A stretch of DNA of 64,000 nucleotides from the NCBI GenBank assembly GCA_914767715.1, contig OU612067.1, positions 1,858,001 through 1,922,000 on the forward strand. Reading direction: 5' to 3'. The notes beneath the pieces were generated by a model. It was not told the DNA's origin, searched no databases, and was given only the letters and a program-made list of their open reading frames with translations. The position numbers were made by a program, and so were the translations under genes. Of the stretch, positions 26,201 through 39,300 are shown piece after piece. Numbering within the stretch: the stretch's first letter is position 1; the number at the start of each line of letters is the position of its first letter. Source of the stretch: Membranipora membranacea (lineage: Eukaryota > Bryozoa > Gymnolaemata > Cheilostomatida > Membraniporidae).

Positions 26201-29125
26201 ATGAGGAAATGTTCAGGGTACTGAATCAAAGTCCATCAACTGCTGCGTAGCAATATGAATATTTTCAAAGTCGTTTATATCCAGGCATAAAATGACCGGA
26301 TCGCAATTTAAGTATATTCAACTTGTGAATTTGCCTGGTAGCCACTTTGTAAATTATTATCTAATGAAAATTCATACCTAGTTCATAGCTAAGCAGTTTA
26401 ATACATGAAAATAATTGTTAGTTTTTTCAATGGTATCCCTACAATATCCGATCTATTTACCGCAATATGAGTCGTTATAGGGTCGCAATTGTCAGGATCC
26501 TCACAGTTTACTTTGCCTCTCACAACCAAATCTTGTAGATAATACTCCTTAGTCTGAATGTAAGGTCCGTATACGCATCCATCTGTGTCTACATAACATA
26601 ACAAACAGCTCGGCTCAGACTCTCACCCATTAATGAACATGTAATAAGCTGGGGTCTTTCAATTAGAAACAGCCAACATGGCAATCTGATTGCTCACTCA
26701 CTGTGTGAGCATTACCTGCTAGGCTCTCGCTTTCAGCTCGCTCAGTCACTTGATGGAACTATATACATTCTGAGCGAGCAATTTGGGAGCGATTTTGTCT
26801 AATTGAAAGGCCAAGTGAGTGATAATTTTGAGCGATGTGATAGTGATAACTTGCTTTAGTAAAGGATCGCTCTTTCTAATTGAAAGACCCCCCTGGCACA
26901 CCATTCATTATAGCCAGACACTTGCGGAATCAGACCGTAATACCAATGGTCCATTGTTGTAAAAAGATCCTATCTGCCTCTTTGATATAAGAAGTAGCTG
27001 TATTTCCAACGGCCAAGGGTAAAGGTCAAGGGTAAAGGTCAAAGGTAAAGGTCAAGGGTAAAGGCCGCGTCAATCCCAGATGTGCCAGCACCTGTACTGT
27101 TTTTAGGGAAACCTGTCTCTGCATTAAAGACTTGACTTGTACCCTGGCCCTGGCATTTCTTATAAGCCACAAGTACAAGAACCTCCATTTTGTACGAAAC
27201 GAGAGAAGGTGCCATTGCGTAAAAATCCGTTAAAATCAAGCGTGTTGATGTACTGATAACCACTCATATATGTTTTTATTATCAGGTATCTTGGTCTATG
27301 TACTGGGCTTGGCCTCACAATAGCCTCAAAAACCTCAAGGCTCAAGCATCACTACCCCGCATGAAATGTAATGGATAAAGATGTTTCCCGCCGAGCCGAA
27401 GGCGATTTAGAAATATTTGAGTTTCATTTGGAATAAAAAACATATACTTGCACATAAAGCATTCCTAAAACCTTTAGTTTTCCTTTTGCAGTATGTTGTA
27501 TAATATATCACTATAGTAAGTACAGCATAGGGATTTAACTTACCGTATTGAGTTAGTGTTAGGTCCACACACACGGCCTCAGGTCCTGTTTGATTGTACG
27601 AACAGTCCAGAACACAAACAGAGTATCCAGAGCAGGCAGGCCTACACTGTAAACATTACATCATATTCTCAGTTATACCAAGTCATCTGGCAGTAACCCC
27701 CCCCCCCCCAAGTTTCATTTGCTCTGTCATTGTCTCATCGATCGAACGAATTTGTAATTTATCATAATTGTTTCATAGAATTATCATATCATGGAATCAA
27801 GCAAACCTAAATAGATAATCAAAACTGCACTTTTATGTGATAAGTAAAATAAAATCTGTTGTGTGATCAGTGAAGAGACAATAATAAATTCACAAAAAGA
27901 ATCAAAAGTCGGCTATCCAGGGGTAGCAAAACTGAATTGTTGATTTTACTTGAATGGTAGTTTATGTGTGTATATGGGTTTTTGCAACTTTTTTGACACT
28001 TTTTCCAGCCATTCTTAATCATCACTGTAGCGTCAAAGACATGACAATAGGATATGCTTAGGTATTTCTTCTTTTCATGAGCAGTTCGGTTACAATTACA
28101 TAACTTTCAGTTATATTTTTCCATAAAACAAAATCCTCATCTCGATGACACATCAGTTATGACTACGCAGTATCAGAGTAAGACTCAGAATGAATTGAGA
28201 AAAGGAGTCAGCAAGAGGGTAGTAGGGGGTAAACTTTACCAGTGCTGATGAGTGAGTGTTTAAGTTGTTATATACTCTCCGCAGATATACATCATCTGAT
28301 GACGGCACGATGGCGTATATATCATAATCTCCGAACAGAAGACAACTCCTGGAGGATGGACTGAACACAGCAAACTCACACTCTGTGTGCTCGTTACAGT
28401 AAGCTGCACATTGTAAGGTAGTGATGGTGTCAGTCTTACTACTCAGCAGGTAATCATCTACGCCAGAACAATATGTATATATCTAACGTACAGGATTAGT
28501 ATCATGTAACTAATCGACGCATGTTGACGTTACTTATCTCGCTACTTATCTCTCTTCCCCCTCCCGCTCTTAATACTTCAGGCCACTTTGTGAAAAAACA
28601 GTCAACAAATTGATGAAAATGACACTAATGTGGATATATGACTGGTAAGCACTTACAAATCTATAATCCTGTGGTCGGCGAGCAGTAAAAGCTTCTGTAC
28701 CCAGGACCCAGGTGGTTGTACAAATTTTATAATTTCTGGTGTTTCGAAGAGGTTCAATAGTCTCTGAAACACCAAATTTATGATTTTGCTGTTTGACTTC
28801 TCAGTAGTGGTGACTTGTGTGATTGTGATGTCTTAAATTACTTGTTATTCTCTTGTGTGTATACCTTGACACTGCTAGAAAAGTCTGAGGAGATCGATAC
28901 ATAGAGCTTTGTGCTGCCCTAGCATCACTGCCATTTCTAAATATGAAAAAATTAAAATAAGAATCTGAATAATAACTCACCGTTTGAGTAATTGCCATGA
29001 CCAAACTTCCAGTAGTGGAAGTTATCATAGCACAGTGACATACGGTGATGTGTGTCCAGATCTCCATGAGCTGTCACAACCATCAACAAAAGGGGGAGAC
29101 AAAGGAGAAAGTAAAGATTACACAT
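20202..29125 (-). CDS. Secreted protein: signal peptide, PAN/apple-like region and three CTHRC1-C-like modules (copy A)
   Basis: Thirteen exons: 29125-28981, 28457-28240, 27646-27544, 26588-26461, 25766-25547, 25119-24973, 24572-24472, 24176-24069, 23585-23495, 22506-22336, 21885-21767, 20782-20566, 20371-20202 (TGA). They sum to 1938 nt, 645 aa, with every junction in frame. Residues 1-20 are a signal peptide (LYFLLCLPLLLMVV). Residues 49-121 are PAN/apple-like (LQCAAYCNEHTECEFAVF, SCLLFGDYD). Modules follow at about 156-320, 321-477 and 478-645. Each has a strand-rich part, an x-C-x-P motif (EECEP, SDCEP, QECQNPG) and a G-x-C-x4-AG motif (NGVCSGLPAG, EGYCETDAG, DGVCEGIDAG). The third module closely matches the C-terminal domain of vertebrate CTHRC1 (GADCCRHYFTINDQEC). 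CTHRC1 is a secreted glycoprotein linked to Wnt/PCP signalling and matrix; here there is no collagen stretch. Function is not known. Several N-x-S/T sites fit secretion. Confidence 0.88.
20525..20580 (-). repeat. Duplicated exon-12 end with second splice donor
   Basis: Two 20-bp stretches, 20561-20580 and 20525-20544, differ at one base. Each carries the end of exon 12 of copy A with its donor (ATGT/GTGAG). Using the second donor would run through an in-frame TAG, so the first is taken as real. Confidence 0.6.
20935..21720. repeat. 17-bp minisatellite in intron 11 of copy A
   Basis: Roughly 45 units by eye of GGTCACAGACTCACCCA and 15-17-bp variants (CACACAGG, CACCAGG and others). It fills about 785 bp of the 984-bp intron between exons 11 and 12. 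On the gene strand the full unit reads CCTGGGTGAGTCTGTGA, whose first 11 bases are also found at the true exon-11 donor. Long open frames on the plus strand are by-products of the repeat. Confidence 0.95.
22011..22299 (+). mobile_element. tRNA-derived SINE insertion with 23-bp target duplication
   Basis: An identical 23-bp direct repeat lies at 21988-22010 and 22300-22322. Inside, 22155-22247 is tRNA-like: an A-box-like TGGCGCAATCAGTTCGAG and a B box GGTTCGAATCCCACC. About 140 bp of other sequence precede the tRNA-like head within the duplicated ends. It lies in intron 10 of copy A, 13 bp past the exon-10 donor. Confidence 0.7.
22858..23345. mobile_element. TA-target MITE, copy 2 (complete)
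   Basis: A 488-bp element with imperfect inverted repeats of about 130 bp: GGCAGTTTTCTGAG at the left and CTCAGAAAACTGTC at the right. It is flanked by TA on both sides, the target duplication of Tc1/mariner-type elements. No coding capacity. It sits in intron 9 of PAN/CTHRC1 copy A. Confidence 0.7.
23718..23830 (-). mobile_element. tRNA-derived SINE head, minus strand
   Basis: On the minus strand GTGGTGCAATGGGTAGGGCA (A-box-like) and GTTTGATTCCCGG (B-box-like) are spaced as in a tRNA. The acceptor stem is not complementary, so this is a SINE remnant, in intron 8/9 of copy A. Confidence 0.5.
25423..25465. repeat. Half copy of the short palindrome at 62454-62532
   Basis: TAATGCCACTAACT followed by GCATTGCAGCAGTCAGAGCA matches one arm of the hairpin at 62454-62532. 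It lies in an intron of copy A. Confidence 0.5.
26651..26893. mobile_element. Palindromic MITE in intron 3 of copy A
   Basis: A 243-bp element with GGGGTCTTTCAATTAGAAA at the left and its inverse TTTCTAATTGAAAGACCCC at the right. The inside has GAGCGA-type short repeats and no open frame. Confidence 0.6.
27009..27066 (+). repeat. Short tandem repeat
   Basis: Four to five copies of GGTAAAGGTCAA(A/G), about 12-13 bp each, in intron 3 of copy A. Confidence 0.7.
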
Positions 29126-30351
29126 CCCAACTCAGCTGTGTCCAGCAGTCTGTGCTTAAGACTCTTCCAGACAACCAGTGCTTAACAGAAAGGTGAGAGG
29201 AACACAGACTCAACCAAGTGATTTATTGCCTTACAATAATTAAAATGTGCTCGTCAGAATAAATGACGAAGATACGATCAATGCCAGGAAAACAAATATG
29301 ATAAAAGATTAGAAAATGATTTATGAAATTTTTATAATATTGCTGGGTATACATGGCACTTTATGAGGTACCTAAGTAGTTTATAGAAAATCGATCCAAT
29401 AAACTCATCATTTGAGAGAATCAGGAAATTAGTGAATTATTTCCGTGCGTGCGCACAGGAAAAGTTTAATATAGGTATACACTCATGGCCTGTGTGCATA
29501 GATTTTAAGATTGAGATAAATTGTGTATAATAGTTGTGTGTCCTGTGTGTATTGTTTGTGAACAATATTGGGAATCCCAAGTGGTTTGGCCCACTGGAAA
29601 ATATCAGCAAATGATGTCATATGAGTTAATATGGGAAAAGACGAGACTTGAAACAGAATGGGATAATCACAACAAACTTATTGCCGATCCAGATAGTGTC
29701 TTGCTAATCGCCCTATCAATCATAATATGTCAAACATCGATCATCTAAACCAACAAATTATGCAATGTCAGACATTAAAAATTGTGTTAATACTAACTAG
29801 GGACCATTGGTGAGTTACATAATCTAACTGAACTGAATAATACAGCGAGAGTGGGCATATGCGTTTTATAGTAATACACTTTTATTTGTATAATCTGTAA
29901 GGACATCCTGGTGCTTTCGTTGGAGTGTCTGCTATATCCTGCATCAACTCACCTACTCTGTACCGCAATCACTGGTACAATCATTCTTACGTCTTTTCAA
30001 ATGATAAATTTAAATAAAACAAGCATGTCAAGTAAATATTATGTATAAGTACGCAGGATAGTATCAGCAGAAGTTGAACTCATTTTTTTAGAGCGCAAGT
30101 CAATTGTCAAAGAAAACCGACTTCTAAATATCAGATACACTGCATAATTATATTTTCCTATCATCCCCTATCACCCCCTGTGCCGTCTCATTCCATCTGC
30201 TCCCGATCCATCCTATCCCATCCAAAGGATTATTTGATACTTTAGGATTAGTTGTTTTAGGACCAGGACACAAATACTCTCAGAACCCAAAATAGTTTCT
30301 AGCTTCATTATGGAAACTGGAAATCACCCCAATAATTATTTACAGATGAAC
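29126..30351. other. Spacer between the two PAN/CTHRC1 paralogues
   Basis: It contains the 5' flank of copy A and the 3' flank of copy B. No further exon, TATA box or clear polyadenylation signal was recognised. Confidence 0.5.
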
Positions 30352-33300
30352 TCAATCAAATGTGATAATCTCTCTGTCAATGTAAGTCTCAGATATCAGG
30401 AGCTGCATAGAATTCTGCCAGCCAAACGAACATCCTCCGTCTTCAGAATAACCTTGACACCGCCCGCTATGTAGAGCTACTGACACAGAGCCTAAGGCTA
30501 TACCATCACATACGCCATCCACTGCAACGATACCATACAGCATTGTGTGAGAGCACAGTTAAAAATATTGTAACCTGCAGCAAATTAGCATGTCATCATA
30601 AGCCTATATTGGTTTACAATGTTCAAAGAGAAACAAGACAAGTTTCTCATCACGCCAGCACCTCTCGGGAATTTTCATCAACAGGCCACACAAATGGGTA
30701 TCATATGTAGGGTAACAGACTGCCTGGATTTTACGTTTCGACCAATCACAGAACGCTCAGGTAATAGGCTGACCAATCACAAGCTGCCAAAGTTACAGAC
30801 AGCCAGAGCCTATTCTCACCAATGATAGTCAAATTGAAGTTGCATGAATGGACCGTGACACATTGTAATTACTTACACATAAATGAGCGGTAATATTGGA
30901 CAGAGTCAGTTTCTGTGAGATGAGTCCCCTCAATAGTACCAGGATTCTGACATTCCTCATCATTAACCTTGAAATACTGACGGCAGCAGTCCGCTCCTGA
31001 ACCATCTCTGCAGTTACTGCCGTCAGCACTGAGGGTCAGCCTTAAACCTGAGCTGGAATATAGCTTAGTGTAATCTGGTAAAACCTGTCAAATATCACTA
31101 TATCTTATCATATCTGTTAAGCAGCCATATATTATCTGTGTAACATCACGTCACATGGTATCTATCACGTGACGTCATATTGTGTAGTATCTGGTTGGCA
31201 GCAAAAACCAAACTGATTATTTTGGTCAATTTACTTTGATACATGAGTAAATTGATCGCACACTATTTTCTCATCACTTTTAATCAAATGTATAGTGTGT
31301 GTAAATTCTTGGATGATTTAAAAATAAAACAGTTTCATTTAAAACAGTAGTGTATAATTACCCAGACAGCATTCTCGCCATTTGCTTCTCCATCCAATGA
31401 ACCATCCGATGAAGAAAAGGCCATCATATTGAATTGTGGTAAGCGTATTATATCAGTCATAGATTCATCCATTACTACAAATATTGAAACACTGATTATT
31501 TCTTTAGCACAGTGAGATGAGGGTAAAGCTGTGAATTGTTACACCTTGATGTGTGAAATCATGCAATCTTCACCATCAAATAGAAGTTATACAACACTTA
31601 TTTATACCTGGGATATTAATCTTCTTTGAGATTTACATTGTATCCCACAGCTACTTTTCTGGACGCATCAGTGTATGACAAAGTTTTGCACTACAGATTA
31701 AATCAGTTTTGGTTCAATGTTAGCTATATACGGGTGTCTATGGGTAAACTGCAACTGTTTCCGAGTGTTTCTCTGGTATTAATGATCGCAGACCCATGAA
31801 AATTTGCACATCCACAAATTCTGACACTTTCTTCTAGACTCTGCAAGTTTTGCAGCCATGTCAACATGTTCCTATTTTCTAGCAGCCTTCTTGGCAATTT
31901 CCCGCTTAAATTTTCGCCAGTTGCAAAGTTTCTATATTATAAGATGATTCAAACTTACCACCAACAATGGCAGTGGCTGTTCTGAATTCTTCAACAGTCA
32001 TTCTGGAAGGAAAATTGTTAGAACCATATTTGGCTCCAAAGTTGTCCATAGAATATGTGTTCCCATTGCCATCGACTAGACTGCAGTTCTCTGCTCCGAC
32101 AGAGATGATATGATCTCCTCTGCTGGCCGAACAGTACCCTTCAACTTTAAAAGTCACAAGTCTAAGATCTTCTCACTTTTATCAATGGCTGAACATATGG
32201 GCCCAAAAAAAGGTGTATACAGAACATGAGGCTACGAATCCCTTACTGCGTAAGTGGCTTGATAAGGCATGAATATTGAAATTAGACTGAATTTTTAGGA
32301 AAGCTACCTCTGACACCTCAGCAATAAAACATGCAGTAACAACTTGATAGGTTTCAATGTCGATGTCAATGCCCCCTGTTGCCTGTATCATGAAAATTTT
32401 CCAGCTGCAAATTTCTTCGGCTTAATTTTATAGCGAATTGCTAGACTCATTTGTAAAATAATTGGGAGTGATATCAGGGTGGCAGACATTTCGCCAATGT
32501 ACATTTTGCCAATGCTACGTTTTGCCAATCACATTTCGCAAATCATATTTTGCCAAAGACATTTCGCCAGTCTTATTTTGCCAATCACATTTTGCCAAAG
32601 ATGTTTTGCCAATTTTATTTTGCCAATCACATTTTGCCAAAGACATTTCGCCAGTCATATTTTGCCAATCACATTTCGCCAAAGATGTTTTGCCGATCTC
32701 ATTTTGCCAATCTCATTTTGCCAAAGATATTTTGACAATCTCATTTTGTCGATCATAAATTGCCAATAACATTTCGTCAACCCCAATTGCCAATTAAGGC
32801 GTAAAAATATTCATTCCATAAATGCTTCATGATGATGGTAAGGAATGCGTACCGGGTCAACTGTCGGTATGGGATGACACCAATTGTTTTTGAGCGCGCG
32901 CAATCAGCACTTATTGATCGTTCCCTCTTCATTGTTCTGGTTTTACTATCCTCATCCATTTTTGCTGTGACCGTTACAATTACCGATATCAGCACCTGTA
33001 TTTTTTCCAAAAAATTCAGATTTCAGACTATATGTCAACCGCAAATCTGGATTTGTATTTGCTGTGATCTAAAGTTTAATGACAGATAGTAAGCAATATA
33101 GTTTGGTATTAGACACCATATCTATTCAGGGGGAGGGGGAGACTATGAACGTTTATTCTGCTGTTCAGTCATACATTAATTAGGCACCTACAGAAATAAT
33201 TATAATAATATGTTATAAGCACACACTGATATACTATAATATAATGTCAATGGTTGAACATCAGAGGTCTATAATGGATGAAAGGAAATATCTTTCCTAT

Positions 33301-36300
33301 TCACATCCATCCTTGACTGTTGCTGGTTAGTTCATGCAATTCTTGCTGGGCTTGTCCATCCAAAGAGTTCGAGCTTAAAACATTTGCAGGCATAGGTTAA
33401 GGCAAAATGGTGGCCGAATGTTGCATCTCCATTTCCAAAGCTATAACTTTCTCCAGTATTGGCTGGATGTGAACATTGTTAATGTATTTGTGAATGTGAA
33501 CAGCTTAGCTTGCAAAGAGGCTGCGAAGGAAAAACTTAGCGGTGAAAAATTTGTGTGATGGGAAAACAGCACTGTGGTAAATTGTCCTGTTGGGAAAATT
33601 GTTTGGTGGAAAGTTAGCAGAACCTGCCTTGTGGCTGTATCTTTGTACTATATGATAACTTGTTTGGGATCTGGTAATAAGACGTTCAAGGGTTGAGCGT
33701 AGATAGATATAGGTGGGTTTTCCCCAGTTGAAAACAGACAAAAAATGTTGTTATCTTCTCAACACAACTAGGCAAGGTCGAGTGTAGAACCAATATATAT
33801 ACTTTTACTGGCAACGAAAGTCATCTCATTAGAATTGTTTTGCACTCAGTGCATATGAATGCAAATGAAACTCAGTGCCAATGAAGAACTCACATTCAAA
33901 CTTCTTCAGGAGTAAGATCACAAAAAATTCTTTACATAAAAACAAATTTTTGGCATGCACATTTGTTGGAATGAGAGTTGCTTCCCCTGTCGAGAGAGAA
34001 GATAACCAGGACTTATCCCATGTGAAATAACTAATAACTGTCTTAAAATGGAAAAATATCAAATTAAGTTAAATTTGTATTGTCATATTAGTATTAATAA
34101 CATACATCTCAAAGGATGCTGGGGACTAGAACGACCAAAATGGTGCTTTGAACAGGCAATCTATAAAGCATCCCCCAGTGGAAGTCAAATTGATGACTTC
34201 TGGCCTTGCAGTAAGTAGCAAGCGCGCTATTACACTAGTAAACTAAACAATACCAAACCAAGCTCCTCGGATTAACCATCGACTACAACTTGACATTTAT
34301 AGTCAAGATATCAATATGGTTGGAGAAAAAGTCAGATCGCTAACCTATGTGCGCACCAATCTCAAGCGCTCAGGGTTACCAAGAGATCTCCTAGTGCGAT
34401 TCTACACAGGCTGCATTAGACCTAAAATGACATATGGCTGCCCTGCGTGATACCCTTTGCTCAGTTCAACATCGAAAGTGCAGCTCTTATCGCTTGAGAA
34501 ATTGGCACTCATCATTTCAGTCCAGCATCAGGTGATTACAATGACAGAGTATTTTGCCTTAGAACTCACACCACTGTATGACCATATTGACCAGCAATGG
34601 TCCAACACCTCTATTTATTTCCCCATTGCTTTACATGCAAACTATGTTGACTTGTCACCTCAATAGGCCTGCTTCAGGTTCTTTCAATTCTTTAACCAGA
34701 CCACTCAAAATGATGGTATGCTCCTGGTCTTCCATATTGGTGACTATGGGTTGAAAAACGGTTGTCAGAATTTTTTAGTGGCCATTGCATTTTGCACACA
34801 TTTCCGGTCTAATTTACATTAGCCAATCCGTATGCATTGATCTTCCAAAAATGATTTTGCAAAAAGATTTTCAAACTTTAATTCAATAGATTTCCATTGC
34901 AAATACACCTGAAAATATTAACAGGGTTCAATATCACTGATAGCAGTGCTTTTGAATTGGCTACACCCTCATTTGTCATCAGCATACTAATCATTTTATT
35001 TTGGAGGATGGGTGCAACAAGTTGACCTTCACCCAATTACAGGTGTATTACCAATGCAGGAAGTACATGGACAAAATCAAAATGCCTGATCATTGCCTGC
35101 ATTAGCTGCAACCCAAACCACAATCAGAATCTCAACGATCTGCACGGCTAAAGACCAGGGCGGCCACCAACTACAGAACCGAATTACGCAAAAACACTTT
35201 GTTACTGTCACATGCTAACCAGGACATCATATCTTACAAAGAATAGATGTTTTAAATTCTTTTTAAGATTCTTTTACCAAATTTTTAAAACACAATCTTT
35301 TTTAGTTGTCACTTTTTATATGACGAGACTTTTAAAGGTTTAACACTCATTGTGAAAATCAATCGTCAGATTAAAGATAATAATTGTAATGGAGTACCTG
35401 TGTGACATTTTTTATAACAGTAAAACTACACAAGGAATATTTTTCAGACTTCAGCAAGGCTTTGACACCATCAACCATGATATTTTAATTAAAAGATTGC
35501 CTTTTTATAATTTTAAAAAGGATGTATGTAATTTGCTGAAATCTTATTTAGAAAACGGAAAGCAATTTGTCAAAATCAGTGATCATTTCAGTATAATGAA
35601 ATAGGTCGATATAGGAATCCGGATCAGAGATCCGTAATAGGTCCAATTTTATATTTAATATTAATTAATGATTTGGTTATATCCGCGCCAATGTTTAAAT
35701 ATATTCTCTTTGCCGACGACACAAATATATCTTTCCAATGCTCACGAAATTAAAAAAAGGTCATACAATTGAACGATGGTGCTTGAGTAATGAATTGATT
35801 TTAAACTATACAAAAACAAACAAATTTTAGATCCTGAACAGTACCATATAAAACTTGGAAATCAGGTTTTAAAGACAAAAAAATAGCACTTCATTTCTCG
35901 GCATTCACCTTGATGAGAGCATAGTTATGAAAACAAATATTTTAAAAGTTTGTCGGAAATTGAAGCACATCCTATTTTTAATGCGTTGTGTACAACCATA
36001 TCATGATATTCATACAATGATCAAATTGTATAACACATTGTTTTATCCACATTAAATTTATGGTATTGAGTTTTATGGTCATGTCGCATATTGTCATCTA
36101 AATCACACCTATTCACTTCAAAAATCCGCCCACATAGCTATGTGACCTCTTTCTTTTCTGTGTATCAAATTGTGCCCATTGAAATGATTGTTAAATACAG
36201 TAAATTGTTACTTTTTAATAATAATGGCGAGTTAGAAATCAAAACCCCGGCCGTAACAGCCACTTGGTGCAAACCTGTTGAATTCATACCAACTGGGGGA

Positions 36301-39300
36301 GGAGGGGGGGAGGCTCCTTTTGCCTTGCGTGAGAGTTTGGCGTCGTCGCTGCGGGGTGTGGTTCGAATCTTGCCAAGTAGGCTGCGTGTCAGGGCTAGCC
36401 TTGTGGAAAGTAGGCTTCATTGTCCTGACATGGTCGCCTCACTATTCCTGGACTTATCCTACCATGCCGCTGCTTTATTTTATTTCACTATTTTAGTGCA
36501 TTTATTTGAAATACAATAAATTGTTGCAGAAAAAAAATGATAGATTTTCCTTTCCTCTGTAGGCTAGCCCTCTGGCCTGCAGCCATTGACTTCACACGTT
36601 ATGTCAATGTTATGTCAACAAATAATCTTTTAAACAATATTATAGCGTCCTGTTAAAACAGCTTACCTTCAACCTTGGTTGCCACCACGGCCGTCAGTTT
36701 ATTCAAAATTCATTCTTCCCAACATTATTTTTCACAGATAACATGATAATATTTTTTCTGTCAATCTACTATTTAATTTTTTTTTCTTTTTAAGGCTAAT
36801 ATTGTAAAACATTCTTTGAGAATGAAAATTCTTCCAATAAAGTATTAAAAAACAAATGTGTGCATTCAACATATTATTGAAATGATTTCAATAGGTTCCT
36901 AATTGATGTATGAACGAGCAGCACAATAAACATAAAGAGTAATTTCCAGAATAGATATGATGCCATTACTAAACTATATGGCTTACCATCTGACATTACA
37001 CATTTGATGATAGCAAATACAAAACCAGATTTACGATTTACGATCTAGTCTGAAATCTGAATTTTTTGGATAAAATATAGGAGCTGATATCGGTAATGGT
37101 AATGGTGACAGCAAAACGGGATGAGGATAGTAAAACCAGAACCATGAGGAGGGATCAATCAATAAGTGCTGTTTGCGCGTGCTCAAAACCAATAGGATTC
37201 GTCCCATCCCGACTGTTGACCCGGTACGCATTCCTTACCATCATCATGGTAAGGAACGAATATTTGTACGCCTTAATTGGCAATTGGGTGATGACCAAAT
37301 GTTATTGGCAATTTATGATTGGCAAAATGTCTTTGGCAAAATATGATTGGCAAAATGAGACTGGCAAAATGTCTTTGGCAAAATGTGACTGGCAAAATGA
37401 AATTGGCAAAATGTCTTTGGCAAAATGTGACTGGCAAAATGAGATTGGCAAAATGTATTTGGCAAAATGTGATTGGCAAAATAAGATTGGCAAAACATCT
37501 TTGGCGAAATGTGATTGGCAAAATAAGATTGGCGAAATGTCCTTGGCAAAATGTGATTGGCGATTTGTGATTGGCAAAACATAGCATTGGCAAAATTTAC
37601 ATTGGCGAAATGTAGCGGATTCGTGATATCATCGTATTGTACTCACAATTCTGATTTCTTTTCTCAGATTTGATTACATCGTATCCGTTCATCAGCGCAG
37701 TTACAAACTGCAAAGCATCAGGCTGGCAGTCAGTTCCATCTACCTTTAATCGGATAAAGGGTGTGTACCGAAAATATGACAAGTTTATGCTCAAGATAAC
37801 TAAACAAATTGTTCATCGGGATTTTGAATATAGTCAACTGGTGAAGGCAGCTTAGCCATGGCTGTCCTTGACAGGCTTTTTTTGTTCAGTGGGAGAAGCA
37901 ATAACCAACACCACAGTGAAATACAGAGATTCACAATGGTAACCGAAAGAAATCTCTCTGAATACAATGAGACTCTGGTAAAACGGGTTTCTCCGCTCTC
38001 ATAAAAGTAGGAGATAGGGCTATTTTCATCGAACAACCTGAGCAATTCAGCCTTAGCTGATAACCGCTCGGCCTCGCCAGCTCACTGTAATTACACAGCT
38101 CAGCGTGATGTGAAGTATGAGGCCCGGGGTCAACTCCTGACAGCGCCTTATGTTTTTGAAGTTTCAGCTGGACCTCACTCGATGGAGTAGATGCATATTT
38201 CAAGGGCGAGCCAAGAGGTGACAACTCATGTCAAGCCCCAATTTAACACGGAAACCCCGTGATTGTTCACCTGCTATTGAACGAATGGTCTTAGATATGG
38301 AAGTTCTTACCCTGATGTTCAACAGAGCGCAGTGTGGACCTTCCCCTGTGTTACCGTTGTATACTGAGATAGTAGATATATCTAAGCTGATCCGTAACAG
38401 GGTGTCCTCCTCCATCTTCAGGTAACTTGTATTCTGTGAAGTAAGATACAAGATGACGGTATAATATGTAATTGATAACTTGTATTCTGCAAAATAAGAC
38501 AGAATATGAGGTATATTTTAATATCCATATAGTTATCAATGAAACTGGTAATATTCACAATTTATCTGCTGATACTGACAATGTGACCCTGGATTTTGGG
38601 TTTGTAAGTCTGTCCTAGTAATGTAAATGGCTTACTGACATGCTGACCTACCCAGAAAGCTGATGGAGTCTCCGCTGCACCAGTCCCTGTGTGGTCATAA
38701 TGCTGAAAATTGAACAAACTCAGACTAGGGCACGACGTCGTTAGCTTATCATCTGTAATAAAATCATTGTGAGACGTTAACACAGTCAGATCAGATCAAA
38801 AAGCAAAAAAAAAGAATTGTTCAACCTAGTGGTTCTGTTAAAGACCCTACAAACTAACCTCCGATCTCGATTTTAATAGTAACGCCGAAAACTGCAGGAA
38901 ATTTAACTAATTTTTAGCCATGTTGACACCAACAACAAATTCCAAAGATGGATTCAGATCCAAAATTAAAAATCAACTTTTGTTGTAAGCTTCTTTTAAA
39001 AATCCATCAGAAATCTGGAAATGAGCCTTGTTTGGTAGATCATTAGTTTTATACCTGAAATACTAGTTTTCTTGAAAACAAGATATCATAAAAAAAGCTG
39101 AAACTTCATTATTAAATTAGAACTCAAGTTTATCAAAACTGACAAGATTTGTCTGCCTTACACTTCCACAGATGGTGCTATTGATGGAGACTAACCGTAG
39201 AACATAACTTCCACGACTCCAGTATACTGGACTATCGGTTATCCTTTTATGTAAATTTGGTTTAGTTAAGTGGTAATCTAATTTCATAGTTAAAACTTCA

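Larger units (their letters stand above)
32477..37622. mobile_element. Foldback-type DNA element with 9-bp target duplication
   Basis: GTGATATCA occurs at 32468-32476 and 37623-37631, flanking a 5146-bp element. Both ends carry long inverted repeats of about 750 bp whose outer part is made of short tandem units (TTTTGCCAATCAC, TTTCGCCAAAGAC). A 9-bp duplication with long, internally repetitive arms is the pattern of Drosophila FB and related Mutator-like elements. No transposase is visible. The middle (33226-36854) holds LINE and SINE debris. The element lies in intron 9 of copy B, its duplication ending 15 bp from the exon-9 donor, so the host gene is not interrupted. Confidence 0.85.

Noticed and set aside
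37096-37593. Open frames on both strands of the foldback arms
   Set aside because: Explained by tandem TTTTGCCAA/GATTGGCAA units; same at 32462-32769.
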